This document shows positions 16,027-24,293 of a stretch of 64,000 nt of DNA, piece by piece. This DNA is from Caldilineaceae bacterium SB0661_bin_32 (GTDB lineage Bacteria; Chloroflexota; Anaerolineae; Caldilineales; Caldilineaceae). Numbering within the stretch: position 1 is the stretch's first letter; every line of letters starts with the position of its first letter. The stretch spans positions 62,001 to 126,000 of the forward strand of contig VXMH01000028.1 in assembly GCA_009841235.1 (NCBI GenBank). Reading direction: 5' to 3'. A program made the position numbers and the translations under genes. The notes beneath the pieces are model-generated. The model made no database searches, was not told the origin of the DNA, and saw nothing but the letters and a program-made list of their open reading frames with translations.

Positions 16027-17817
16027 CTAATTCCCGCTCAACTGCTGATTCGCGGGGACACGGCGGGTGAGGATATACCAATCGGGGAATGTAGCGAATC
16101 GGTCGGCCGGCGTGTTCAACGGCCCAATCTGGACTGACTTGACGCGCTCGCTGACGCCGTAGGTATACACAGGGTAATAGAGAGGGATGGCCGGTACGTC
16201 GTCGGCAAAGATGTGCTGAAACAGTGCATAAAGCAACTTCCGCTTCTCCGGGTCCACCGTGCTTCTGGCCTCGATCATCAGGGTATCCGCGTCCTCATTG
16301 GACCATCCACCGAAGTTTTGGCCTGTTTCGACCTGGCTGCTGTGATAGAGGGGGAAGGGATCGGGGTCGCCGGTAATGTCCCAGCTGAGGAGCGCGGCTT
16401 CGAAGCGCCGCGGCGTCAGGAAATTGGTAACGAAGCCGCCGAAGCTGACGCTCTCCACCACGACCTTGACGCCGACAGCCTGCCAGTCCGCCGCGATCTG
16501 TTCGATCAGCGCAATGCGGGTTGGCCCGTCGTTTGTGAGGAGAATGAGCTGCATGGGCAGCCCGTCTTTGTCGCGCACGCCGTCTCCGTCGGTGTCGACC
16601 CAGCCGCTCTCGTTCAGAAGCCGTTGCGCTTCATTCGGACTATACTCGTAGGTGCGGGTATCCGGCGCGTGCCCCCAGTTATTCGAAGGAATGGGAGATG
16701 AGGCGAGCACACCGTGCCCGCCGACCACATCACTGAGAAGCCGCTCGCGGTCAAGGGCGTGATAGAGCGCACGGCGCACGTTTGCATCCTGTAAAAAGGG
16801 GACATCCGGGTTCTGCAGGTTGAAGATAACACCGACATAGGTTGATAGCGGCGCGGAAAAGAGCTGCAGGTCCGTACGGGCTTTTGCCAAAGCGATGTCC
16901 GACTGCATTACCTGGCTCACGCCGTCCAATTCGCCTTCTGTGTAGGCTGCGTAAATCGAAGGAAAGTCGGGATAGAAATGGAACTCGAGCGCTGAAACCA
17001 TCGGAATGTCTTCATTGGAAAAAGGATTGCGTTCCAGGCGTATGAACTGCGCCGATGTCAAGGTTGCCTGCATCGGGCCATTGCCGACCGGGCGTGCATT
17101 GAGAGGGCTGGTCAGCAGTTCAGACGGGGGCACGTCCTGCCAGATATGTTTTGGCAGCAGTCCCACCGTTGTAAAGTCGAGGAACGGTGCAAAGGGTTCA
17201 TCCAGAAGCAGGCGCACCGTGTACTCGTCGACCGGTTCCACCGTGACTGAGCGCCACAACTCCGCCAGGTCGGGCAGGATCGGCGAATCCGGGTTTTGCA
17301 TCATCTCGATCGTGAACAGCACGTCATCGATGGTTACCGGTTTGCCGTCGTGCCAGAACTGGTTCTCACGCAGGGTAAAGGTATAGACAAGCCCATCCGG
17401 GGCCGTCCAGCGCTCGGCCAAGTCCGGCACCACCCGGCCCTGTTGATCGAGGCGGGTCAGGCCGCGAAAGAGCAGGCTGCACAGATCGCGATCGATTTCG
17501 TGCGTGTGGCACAACAGTGGGTTGATGTATTGGGGGTTGCCGGCAACGCCTTCACGAAAGACGCCCCCCCGCTCCGGGACCAGGACCGTGGAGACATTGT
17601 ATGCCGTGACGCCCATCAGAAGCGTCAGAAGAATGATGCCCAGGACGGCCAGCAGCATCTGCCAGCGGATATACCGGCCCAGAGGCGCCGGCGTCGCGGG
17701 CGGTGCAACCGGTCCCGGCAGATGGCCGGCAGGTGGGGGCGTATGCAAACGAGGCGCCTGGGGCGTTCCCTGGCCCCCCCGATTGGCCGGCCTCCCGAAT
17801 GGCTGTTGTTCCGACAT
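16027..17817 (-). CDS. Membrane-anchored peptide/oligosaccharide ABC substrate-binding protein (family 5)
   Basis: A 596-residue solute-binding protein of the OppA/DppA family. Unlike the lipoproteins elsewhere in the window, it has a proline-rich cytoplasmic N terminus of about 50 residues and then one hydrophobic helix (MLLAVLGIILLTLLMGVTAY). It is therefore probably anchored by an uncleaved helix. The binding domain begins near GGVFREGVAGNPQYINPLL, and family features such as YTFTLRENQFWHDGKPVTIDDV are clear. It stands apart from any permease genes and precedes tRNA genes on the same strand, with secG upstream. It may serve a distant transporter or act as a receptor. Confidence 0.88.
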   Translation of the reverse strand: MSEQQPFGRPANRGGQGTPQAPRLHTPPPAGHLPGPVAPPATPAPLGRYIRWQMLLAVLGIILLTLLMGVTAYNVSTVLVPERGGVFREGVAGNPQYINPLLCHTHEIDRDLCSLLFRGLTRLDQQGRVVPDLAERWTAPDGLVYTFTLRENQFWHDGKPVTIDDVLFTIEMMQNPDSPILPDLAELWRSVTVEPVDEYTVRLLLDEPFAPFLDFTTVGLLPKHIWQDVPPSELLTSPLNARPVGNGPMQATLTSAQFIRLERNPFSNEDIPMVSALEFHFYPDFPSIYAAYTEGELDGVSQVMQSDIALAKARTDLQLFSAPLSTYVGVIFNLQNPDVPFLQDANVRRALYHALDRERLLSDVVGGHGVLASSPIPSNNWGHAPDTRTYEYSPNEAQRLLNESGWVDTDGDGVRDKDGLPMQLILLTNDGPTRIALIEQIAADWQAVGVKVVVESVSFGGFVTNFLTPRRFEAALLSWDITGDPDPFPLYHSSQVETGQNFGGWSNEDADTLMIEARSTVDPEKRKLLYALFQHIFADDVPAIPLYYPVYTYGVSERVKSVQIGPLNTPADRFATFPDWYILTRRVPANQQLSGN

Positions 17818-17859
17818 GGGAAAAACTGCAGCGGCCCGTGAGCAGCGGCCACTGCTATT

Positions 17860-18078
17860 CTAGCGAAGGGCGACTGTAACGAGACTGAGCAGGAGAAACA
17901 GAGACGCCAAAGTAAGCGTCAGATTGAACATGGTTTTCTCCACGCCGCGCCGGGTGCGCTGGATGCCGGCATCGCCCCCAAAGGCGGTGCCCAGGCCACT
18001 GCCCTGACCTTGTAACAGGACGATGCCGATCAAGGTGAGGGCGATGATAACCGTCGCGATCATAAAGAAAACATCCAT
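17860..18078 (-). CDS. secG: Preprotein translocase subunit SecG
   Basis: A 72-residue protein with two hydrophobic helices (MIATVIIALTLIGIVLLQG and TLASLFLLLSLVTVAL). Between them is a loop containing the SecG-typical QGQGSGLGTAFGG and RRGVEK segments. SecG aids SecA-driven translocation through SecYE. It lies 42 bases upstream of the binding-protein gene and may be transcribed with it. Confidence 0.92.
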   Translation of the reverse strand: MDVFFMIATVIIALTLIGIVLLQGQGSGLGTAFGGDAGIQRTRRGVEKTMFNLTLTLASLFLLLSLVTVALR

Positions 18079-18243
18079 CGGTCACCTCGGAAGTTTGACG
18101 TGTTGCGCTATCCGCGCATAGACAAAAACACCCAAACACCTTGCTGTCGGATTGTCTGTCTGCCTGAACAACGGTAGTCAACGACAATCTGACAAGTGCT
18201 GGGCAACTACGCAGGAACTTTCAAATGCAATGTGCTGACAGAA

Positions 18244-18270
18244 ACGAGAAGGCTGGCTCGGCCTTCTCGT
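18244..18270 (-). terminator. Hairpin downstream of tatA
   Basis: Ten-base arms (18244-18253 and 18261-18270) form a stem with a seven-base loop, followed on the minus strand by ttctgt. It probably ends the tatA transcript. Confidence 0.6.
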
Positions 18271-18334
18271 CGATTGCCGGGCTGTCCGTTGCTGCTTGCC
18301 AAAGCCCTGGTGTAAGCGGCAACTGAAGCGGTCG

Positions 18335-18604
18335 TCAGGCCTTCTCAGGTGGATTCGCCTCAGAAGTCACCGCAGGCTCAGCGCCCTCCACAGCGGGGGC
18401 GACGTCCGTTGTCTCTGAATCTTCCTCTTCCCCCTCGTCCTTGGCAGCCTTGCGAAATTCGCGGATACCGCGGCCCAGGCCGCCGAACACCTCCGGCAGC
18501 CGCCCGACGCCAAAGAAAATAATGACAATGACCAGGATCAGGATCAACTCAGTTGGACCCAGAGTCGGACCCAGCAGAAAGAACGGCGGTGTAATTCCTA
18601 TCAT
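18335..18604 (-). CDS. tatA: Sec-independent translocase protein TatA/TatE
   Basis: An 89-residue protein with the TatA layout: a short N terminus, one transmembrane helix ([15 protein letters not shown]), the hinge [24 protein letters not shown] with the conserved F-G-x-x-x-P-like pattern, and an acidic tail. It forms the variable pore of the twin-arginine translocase. The two sugar-binding lipoproteins at 3799 and 7841 are predicted Tat substrates. No tatC gene is in the window. Confidence 0.92.
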   Translation of the reverse strand: MIGITPPFFLLGPTLGPTELILILVIVIIFFGVGRLPEVFGGLGRGIREFRKAAKDEGEEEDSETTDVAPAVEGAEPAVTSEANPPEKA

Positions 18605-18674
18605 TTGCTAAGCTCCTTAGCTCACAGTATGCGGAGCGCATTGGCGATGTTGATCATGCTGCTTCAATCGCTGC

Positions 18675-18702
18675 ATTATACCACGAATGCGTCCAGCGAC
18701 AA
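18675..18702 (-). promoter_or_regulatory. Predicted tatA promoter
   Basis: On the minus strand TTGTCG (18697-18702), a 16-base spacer and a consensus TATAAT (18675-18680) lie about 70 bases before tatA. Apart from this promoter and the plus-strand one at 19144, I see nothing else in the 18605-19228 gap. Confidence 0.45.
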
Positions 18703-19143
18703 ATACGGATATCACATGCGAGTGCACCCCAAAATGGAGGTCAACCGTTTTATTCTTCTGGCAGCGATCAAACCACGGCCCGCCCGTAATCAACTCTGAG
18801 GCAGGGGAAGCGCCGCCTCCGCCCCAAACTACGGTAGGGTCAGGTCTCGTGCCTGCCCTCTCGCACTCCTCGCCTTTAGGCGATGGACGTCGATTTATAC
18901 AAATGTGCTGCACGTTTATTATGCGGCTTCTCACTGAGGTAAAGGTGAAAAGCTACACCGAAAAATGCAAAAATGGGAATGTAACAGATATGAGCAAAGA
19001 GTCTGAGGAAAAGGTGGATAGAGAGGAGAAGCTGTTGGACCAGAACGCGCCCAAACAGACGCAGCACAGCGGGCCGGACGGGGGGGCAGGTCAATGCGAC
19101 GACGCGTACCGCCTTGTCCGCCGTTCTCGCTCCTCAACCCGCA

Positions 19144-19172
19144 TTTACACAGCGCCGGATCACGGTTACAAT
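19144..19172 (+). promoter_or_regulatory. Predicted promoter for the phosphomutase/DUF3090/SCO1664 genes
   Basis: TTTACA (19144-19149), a 17-base spacer and TACAAT (19167-19172) lie about 55 bases before the predicted TTG start at 19229. Confidence 0.5.
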
Positions 19173-19228
19173 GGAAATGCAATTGACCCGCACAAGCGGA
19201 AACCGATCCCTTGGGGAGAGAGACAGGA

Positions 19229-19969
19229 TTGATCGAGGACAAGAGCGCAACAACAGAGGATCCAGGCGCAGCGGAAGATGAGGTGGAAGACAATGCGGAA
19301 GGCCAGGCCGATGACGAACGCGACGAAAAAGCACCTCCGCGTCCTACCTATCTCTTTCTGATTCGCCACGGTGAAAACGAATGGACCGAACGGGGCGCGC
19401 TGGCCGGACGCACACCCAGTGTCCCTCTGAACGAAAAGGGGAAGGAGCAGGCCCAACAGATTGCCGAGCGTCTCAAGGATCAGCCCATCAGCGCCGTCTA
19501 CTCCAGCCCGCTCCTGCGCTGTCTGGAGACGGCCCAACCGCTGGCCGCGGCGCTGGACCTGTCCGTCTCGGTTGAGCCGGGCATCCTAGAGGTCGATTAC
19601 GGCGAATGGCGCGGGGGCGAGTTGAAGGAGCTGAGCAAACGGCCGGAGTGGAGACTGGTGCAGGTTTTCCCGGGCGGCTTCCGCTTCCCTGGGGGAGAAA
19701 CGCTGCGAGAGGTGCAGAATCGCGTCATTACAACCCTGGAGTGCATCCGCACAGAGCATACGGGCGAGGTCGTCGCCGTCTTTGCCCACGGCGATGTCCT
19801 GCGCACCAGCCTGGCCTACTATCTGGGCACGCCGCTCGATCTCTTCCAGCGCATCCAGATCAGCACCGCATCGATCAGCCTCGTCGCCTTTCATCGTTTT
19901 GGACCAAGCATCCTGGCCATGAATGACAGCGGTGGATTTCCTGTGATAAAGTTGGAAAGAGATACCTGA
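19229..19969 (+). CDS. Histidine phosphatase, MSMEG_4193-like putative phosphomutase
   Basis: About 246 residues of the histidine phosphatase superfamily. After an acidic N-terminal tail, the catalytic motif LIRHGENEW supplies the phosphohistidine. SSPLLRCLETA and VFAHGDVLRTSLAYYLG supply the other conserved arginine and histidine. The start is probably the TTG at 19229, with a gggagag ribosome site; a TTG at 19211 is also possible. It is followed by DUF3090 and SCO1664-like genes. These three families are recorded as a conserved neighbourhood in Actinobacteria, with members in Chloroflexi. The pathway is not known; a shared role in phosphate or phosphosugar metabolism is only a guess. Confidence 0.85.
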   Translation: MIEDKSATTEDPGAAEDEVEDNAEGQADDERDEKAPPRPTYLFLIRHGENEWTERGALAGRTPSVPLNEKGKEQAQQIAERLKDQPISAVYSSPLLRCLETAQPLAAALDLSVSVEPGILEVDYGEWRGGELKELSKRPEWRLVQVFPGGFRFPGGETLREVQNRVITTLECIRTEHTGEVVAVFAHGDVLRTSLAYYLGTPLDLFQRIQISTASISLVAFHRFGPSILAMNDSGGFPVIKLERDT

Positions 19970-19992
19970 GTTCGATCACCTGCCACAGGCAT

Positions 19993-20577
19993 ATGGAATC
20001 ACAGTTTACCTTCGACTTCAATCCAGTTAGCGCAATCGTTGCCGATGCGGTCGGGCGCCCCGGTCAGCGCACCTTTTTCCTGCAGGCCCGCCAGGGCGGG
20101 GACATGGCCACACTGATCATGGAGAAAGAGCAGGTGGCCGCTCTCGCAACCTCGATTCTGCAACTGTTGGAGGAGTTGGAAAAGGAACGCGCCGATCTGC
20201 CGGCTGTCGAGGAAGAGACCGGCGTTCCCAGTCTGCGCGAACCGCTGGAGCCGGCCTTTCGCGTCGGACAACTTGGGCTGGGATACGATGAACGGCAGGA
20301 CCTGATGGTCCTGATCGCACAGGCGATCCCGGACGCCGGCGGAGAAGAGCAGAACCTGGCTGCCGGTCCACCCAGCCCCGAAATGGTTAATGACGAGGGC
20401 AACGACCAGAAGGCCCGTTTCTATGCTACGCGGGCGCAGATGCGCTCCCTGAGCGAACATGCCCTGCAGGTCGTGGCCGCCGGCCGGCCGGACTGTCCCC
20501 TGTGCGGGCGCGTTATCGAGCCGGACGGTCACTTCTGCCCGCGCACGAACGGCCACGCATTTCCGCTGTCTGTGTAA
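19993..20577 (+). CDS. DUF3090 family protein
   Basis: A 194-residue protein of unknown function. The N terminus RPGQRTFFLQARQGG and the segment TLIMEKEQVAALATSI are typical of DUF3090. The C terminus has a probable zinc-binding pattern CPLCGRVIEPDGHFCPRTNGH (C-x-x-C ... C/H). The middle contains VGQLGLGYDERQDLMVLIAQ. It sits 23 bases after the phosphomutase gene and upstream of the SCO1664-like gene, the order known from Actinobacteria, so the three products probably act together. Confidence 0.85.
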   Translation: MESQFTFDFNPVSAIVADAVGRPGQRTFFLQARQGGDMATLIMEKEQVAALATSILQLLEELEKERADLPAVEEETGVPSLREPLEPAFRVGQLGLGYDERQDLMVLIAQAIPDAGGEEQNLAAGPPSPEMVNDEGNDQKARFYATRAQMRSLSEHALQVVAAGRPDCPLCGRVIEPDGHFCPRTNGHAFPLSV

Positions 20578-20590
20578 TTTGCCAACGACA

Positions 20591-20626
20591 GGGGGAACGG
20601 CTGGGAAAACCCTGGGGTTCCCCCGG
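20591..20626. repeat. Palindromic mini-repeat, intergenic copy
   Basis: The sequence opens gggggaacggc and closes ggggttccccc, with gggaaaaccc near the middle. It matches the reverse complement of 22430-22465 at about 35 of 36 positions. It lies between the DUF3090 stop and the SCO1664-like start. Confidence 0.75.
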
Positions 20627-20651
20627 CGTTAGCATCCGGCTTGCCGCGATC

Positions 20652-21506
20652 ATGGACAACCTTGAACAACGGATGCGCAATAAAGAGGACAGCCGCGTCG
20701 TGGATGGCGGCGGCCCGGCCGCGACAGCGGACGGCGAGATATTGAGCGCCCTGACAGAAGGTACTATCGAAGAGAAGGGGCTGCTGCCATACAGTTCCAA
20801 TTACACCTTTTTGGCAACGGTCCATTACCATCAGCACGAAATTCCGGCCGTCTACAAACCGCGCCGCGGCGAAAATCCGCTGTGGGATTTCCCGGCGGGC
20901 ACGCTATGCCAGCGCGAGACCGCGGCCTTTGTCGTCAGCGAAGCGCTCGGCTGGCGCCTTGTGCCGCCCACCGTCCTGCGCGACGGGCCGCGCGGGCCGG
21001 GCAGCATTCAGTTTTTCATCGAGTGCGATCCGGACATACACTACTTCAATATGCGCGAGGACGCCCGCTACGCCCCCGCCTTGCGCCGCCTCACACTCTT
21101 CGACTATCTGATCAACAACGCTGACCGCAAGGCCGGCCACTGTCTTTATGAAACGGCGAGAAAAGAGGGGAGAGAAGAGAGGGAAGAGAGAACGGCAAAC
21201 TCGCCTCTCACTCCCCGCCGCGCGCATATGTGGGCCATCGACCACGGCATCTGCTTCCACCATCAGTATAAGCTGCGTACCGTTATCTGGGAGTTTGCCG
21301 GAGAAACCATCGAAGAAGGGCTGCTCGCCGATCTGGAGTCGCTTAAGGGTCTCGTCGACACCGGTCCGGTGCACAGTACGCTCGGCCTGCTGCTCAGCGC
21401 TCCTGAGCTGGATGCCCTGCGCCGCCGCATCAGCGAGCTGCTCAGTTCCCGCCAATATCCATCGCCGCCCGTTCACCAGCGGAACTATCCCTGGCCGCCC
21501 ATCTAG
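20652..21506 (+). CDS. SCO1664 family protein (PI3/4-kinase-like fold)
   Basis: A 284-residue protein of the SCO1664 family, which has distant similarity to phosphatidylinositol 3/4-kinases. Features are VYKPRRGENPLWDFPAGTL (possible ATP-binding lysine), RRLTLFDYLINNADRKAGH (a catalytic-loop-like D-x-x-x-N-x-x-D-R-K) and MWAIDHGICFH (metal-binding D). The frame is open to 20502, but the ATG at 20652 avoids overlap with DUF3090 and with the mini-repeat. Between YET and RAHMWAIDHG is an arginine/glutamate-rich insert encoded by a purine-rich repeat at 21161-21216. Its kinase activity is inferred, not shown. Confidence 0.82.
   Translation: MDNLEQRMRNKEDSRVVDGGGPAATADGEILSALTEGTIEEKGLLPYSSNYTFLATVHYHQHEIPAVYKPRRGENPLWDFPAGTLCQRETAAFVVSEALGWRLVPPTVLRDGPRGPGSIQFFIECDPDIHYFNMREDARYAPALRRLTLFDYLINNADRKAGHCLYETARKEGREEREERTANSPLTPRRAHMWAIDHGICFHHQYKLRTVIWEFAGETIEEGLLADLESLKGLVDTGPVHSTLGLLLSAPELDALRRRISELLSSRQYPSPPVHQRNYPWPPI
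21161..21216. repeat. Purine-rich insert inside the SCO1664-like gene
   Basis: A stretch of agaggggagagaagagaggg type, followed by agagaacggcaa and ctctcactcc, splits a conserved part of the gene without breaking the frame. A partial inverted copy is found at 21527-21605. Confidence 0.6.
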
Positions 21507-21526
21507 CGGTAGCGGCCAGCTACCCT

Positions 21527-21605
21527 GTGCGAGGAGTGAGGATTGAGGAAAGAGGCGTGAGAGGGGCGCGCGGTTGCCGTTCTCTCTTCTCTCCGCTCTT
21601 TTCTT
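21527..21605. repeat. Inverted copy of the purine-rich repeat, between genes
   Basis: On the minus strand it reads aaaagagcggagagaagag, then agagaacggcaa, then cccctctcacgc, which matches parts of the insert at 21161-21216. It fills most of the gap before the nucleotidyltransferase. A small hairpin ggtagc/gctacc at 21509-21524 follows the SCO1664-like stop. Confidence 0.55.
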
Positions 21606-21636
21606 GCCGTTGACCAACGGTCACTGGACACAAGCT

Positions 21637-24252
21637 ATGAAAGCCGTAGTCATGGCCGGCGGTGAAGGCTCCCGCCTGCGTCCCCTGACGATTGGGCGTC
21701 CCAAGCCGATGGTCCCCCTTGTCGACAAGCCGGTCCTCGGCCATATTCTTGAGCTGCTCAAATATCACGGCATTACCGAGGTCGTCATAACCCTCCAGTA
21801 TCTGCCTTCCGTGATCCAGGACTTCTACGGTGACGGCAGCGCCCTCGGTCTCAACATCACCTATGTCGTCGAAGAGATGCCTCTCGGCACCGCGGGCGGC
21901 GTCAAGAACGCCGCCGCCCATCTCAACGACACCTTTCTCGTTATCAGCGGCGACGCCCTGACCGACTTCAACCTCCAGGCCGCCGTCCAGCATCACATTA
22001 CAGCCGGCGCTCTTGCCACGCTCGCCGTCTATCCCGTTCCCAACCCTCTTGAATACGGCGCAGTTGTCAGCGACGAAAATGGCAACATCACCCAGTTCCT
22101 CGAAAAACCGGACTGGAGCGCCGTTCGCTCCGACCGGGTGAACACCGGCATCTATGTGCTCGAACCGGCGGTTCTGGACTATATCCCCGACGACGTCGCC
22201 TACGACTTTTCCACCGAACTTTTCCCCGATCTCCTGCAACGGGGGGAGCGGCTGCAAGCCTACGTGGCCGAGGGCTACTGGTGTGACGTCGGCACGATCA
22301 GCGAGTACATGCGCGCCAGCGCCGACCTCATCAGCGGGAAAGTCTGGCTGCCCCAGCCGCTCGGGGCAACAGCGGCGGCCGAGGCCGTTGAACCGTCCAG
22401 GGAAATACCGGGGGAACGGCAGGGAAATACCGGGGGAACCCCAGGGTTTTCCCTGCCGTTCCCCCGCAGTTCCCCGACCCGAAGGGATCTGATCCTGGGC
22501 GCAGACGTGGAGATTGCCGCGGACGCACGCATTGACGGGCCGGTCTATCTCGGCAACGCGGTCAAAATCAAGGAGGGTGTGACGATCCAGGGGCCGTGTG
22601 TGGTCCGCGACTACACAATCGTGGATCGGTACAGCCGCCTGGAGCACTGCGTTGTCTGGCGGAATACCTACATAGGGGAGACCTGCGAGCTATTGGGGGC
22701 GATCGTCTGCCGCCAGTGCAGTCTCAAGAGCGGCACGATCGCCTATGAGGACGTCGTCATCGGCGACAACTGTGTGCTGGATGAGAACTGTGTTGTCCAT
22801 CCCGACGTGAAGCTGTGGCCAAATAAGCGCATCGAGCCGGGCGCCGTAGTACGGGAGAGCATCATTTGGGGCAGCCGCGGCCGCCGCTCTCTCTTCGGCA
22901 GAGCCGGTGTCAGCGGCGTTGTCAATGTCGATTTCACGCCCGAATTCGCGGCCAAGCTCGGCAGCAGCCTCGGCGCCAACCTCCCGCGCGGCAGCTACGT
23001 CGTCATCAATCGGGACTCACACCGCAGCTCTCGCATGCTGATACGCGCCCTGATGAGCGGCCTGTCCAGCGCCGGCGTCGACGTCTGGGACCTCGGCGAG
23101 GTGCCCGTGCCCGTCGCCCGTCATTTCGTCCGTACCAACCCCTCTGCCGCGGCCGGCGTGCATGTTCGCCTCAGCCCCCTCGACCAGCGTGTCGTCGACA
23201 TCCGCTTCATGGACAGCCAGGGCCTCGATCAGAGCCGGATTGCCGAACGCTCCGTCGAACGCAGCTTCTCTCGCGAAGATTTCCGTCGCGCCTTCCTCGA
23301 CGAGGTCGGCCAGATCGACTATCCTGCCGACCCCACGGCAGGCTATATCGAGAGCTTTGTCGCCGGTGTTAACCGGGACCGCATCCGCGCCACAGCCCCC
23401 CATGTTCATCCCCAGCTCGTCGTCGATACCTCCCACGGCCTCGGCGGGGAAACCATGGCGACAGTTCTCAACCTCCTCGAAGTCGACTATCTGCCTCTGA
23501 ATGGACCGAAGCTGGGCGCCCTGCGCGACCAGTTCCGCCACCAGCTCCAGCATATGGCCAAGATCATGGGCGTCCTCGATGCGGGCGTCGGCGTCAAGCT
23601 CGATGTAGACGGGGAAAGGGTCTTCCTTATCGATGAGAGGGGCGTCGTGCTGGACGATCTGACGGCGGCGTTACTCCTGTTGGAGCTGGCGATGTACGCC
23701 AATCCCGGCGCCAAGGTCGCCCTGCCGGCGGTGTTGCCGCGTGCCTTCGAAACCGTCGTAGACCGGTACGACGGTCAGATCGTTTTTACTCAGAGCGAAC
23801 TGCGGGACCTGATGCGGGCGGCGGACGGGGATGTGCTGTTCGCCACCGATGGGGCAGGCCATTTCATTTTCCCCGATCTGCAGCCGGTTTCCGACGGGCT
23901 GCTGGCGACGGTGCGGCTGCTCGAATATCTTGGCCTGCGTCAGGCGGCGGTCAGTGAAATCGTCGCCGACCTGCCGCATTTCTTCATGGCGCACCATCGC
24001 GTGGATTGCCCGTGGGAAGCAAAAGGGACGGTTATGCGCCTGCTGAATCAGAGTTATCAGGGGGATGGCGTCGTCACGATCGATGGTCTGAAGATCCACT
24101 TCGGCACCGAAGAATGGGTCCACATCGGGCCCAATCCCGAGCAGCCCCTCTTCGAAATACGGGCCGAAGCCGCCGACTCGGAACGGGCCACCGCCCTGGT
24201 CAAGGAGCACGGTGATCAGCTCATGCAGTGGATTGTGGCCAGTGACCGCTGA
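21637..24252 (+). CDS. Sugar-nucleotidyltransferase/phosphomutase fusion (mannose-1-phosphate guanylyltransferase type)
   Basis: An 871-residue cytoplasmic fusion for sugar-nucleotide synthesis. Residues 1-240 are a nucleotidyltransferase domain with the signature [13 protein letters not shown] and the metal site SGDALTD. A left-handed beta-helix of hexapeptide repeats follows to about residue 410. The C-terminal half is phosphomannomutase-like ([20 protein letters not shown]), but the phosphoserine loop TASHNP is replaced by [14 protein letters not shown], so mutase activity is doubtful. An insert of about 30 residues near residue 255, between the two N-terminal domains, is encoded by a palindromic mini-repeat. 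I set the start at ATG 21637, directly before KAVVMAGG. Confidence 0.87.
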   Translation: MKAVVMAGGEGSRLRPLTIGRPKPMVPLVDKPVLGHILELLKYHGITEVVITLQYLPSVIQDFYGDGSALGLNITYVVEEMPLGTAGGVKNAAAHLNDTFLVISGDALTDFNLQAAVQHHITAGALATLAVYPVPNPLEYGAVVSDENGNITQFLEKPDWSAVRSDRVNTGIYVLEPAVLDYIPDDVAYDFSTELFPDLLQRGERLQAYVAEGYWCDVGTISEYMRASADLISGKVWLPQPLGATAAAEAVEPSREIPGERQGNTGGTPGFSLPFPRSSPTRRDLILGADVEIAADARIDGPVYLGNAVKIKEGVTIQGPCVVRDYTIVDRYSRLEHCVVWRNTYIGETCELLGAIVCRQCSLKSGTIAYEDVVIGDNCVLDENCVVHPDVKLWPNKRIEPGAVVRESIIWGSRGRRSLFGRAGVSGVVNVDFTPEFAAKLGSSLGANLPRGSYVVINRDSHRSSRMLIRALMSGLSSAGVDVWDLGEVPVPVARHFVRTNPSAAAGVHVRLSPLDQRVVDIRFMDSQGLDQSRIAERSVERSFSREDFRRAFLDEVGQIDYPADPTAGYIESFVAGVNRDRIRATAPHVHPQLVVDTSHGLGGETMATVLNLLEVDYLPLNGPKLGALRDQFRHQLQHMAKIMGVLDAGVGVKLDVDGERVFLIDERGVVLDDLTAALLLLELAMYANPGAKVALPAVLPRAFETVVDRYDGQIVFTQSELRDLMRAADGDVLFATDGAGHFIFPDLQPVSDGLLATVRLLEYLGLRQAAVSEIVADLPHFFMAHHRVDCPWEAKGTVMRLLNQSYQGDGVVTIDGLKIHFGTEEWVHIGPNPEQPLFEIRAEAADSERATALVKEHGDQLMQWIVASDR
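22398..22465. repeat. Palindromic mini-repeat inserted in frame in a coding gene
   Basis: Perfect 18-base inverted arms at 22410-22427 and 22448-22465 (arm begins gggggaacggc) flank a 20-base loop. A 20-base direct repeat (22398-22417 and 22420-22439) overlaps the left arm. The segment encodes a Pro/Gly/Arg-rich linker between the transferase and hexapeptide domains. It is the inverted copy of the element at 20591-20626. Confidence 0.8.
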
Positions 24253-24293
24253 GACGCCAGACCCAATTGCAGCGGGAGCGGGAGGCGCGCGCC

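Noticed and set aside
18687-19232. 181-codon open frame in the tatA-phosphomutase gap
   Set aside because: There is no ribosome site or domain. A promoter for the next gene lies within it.
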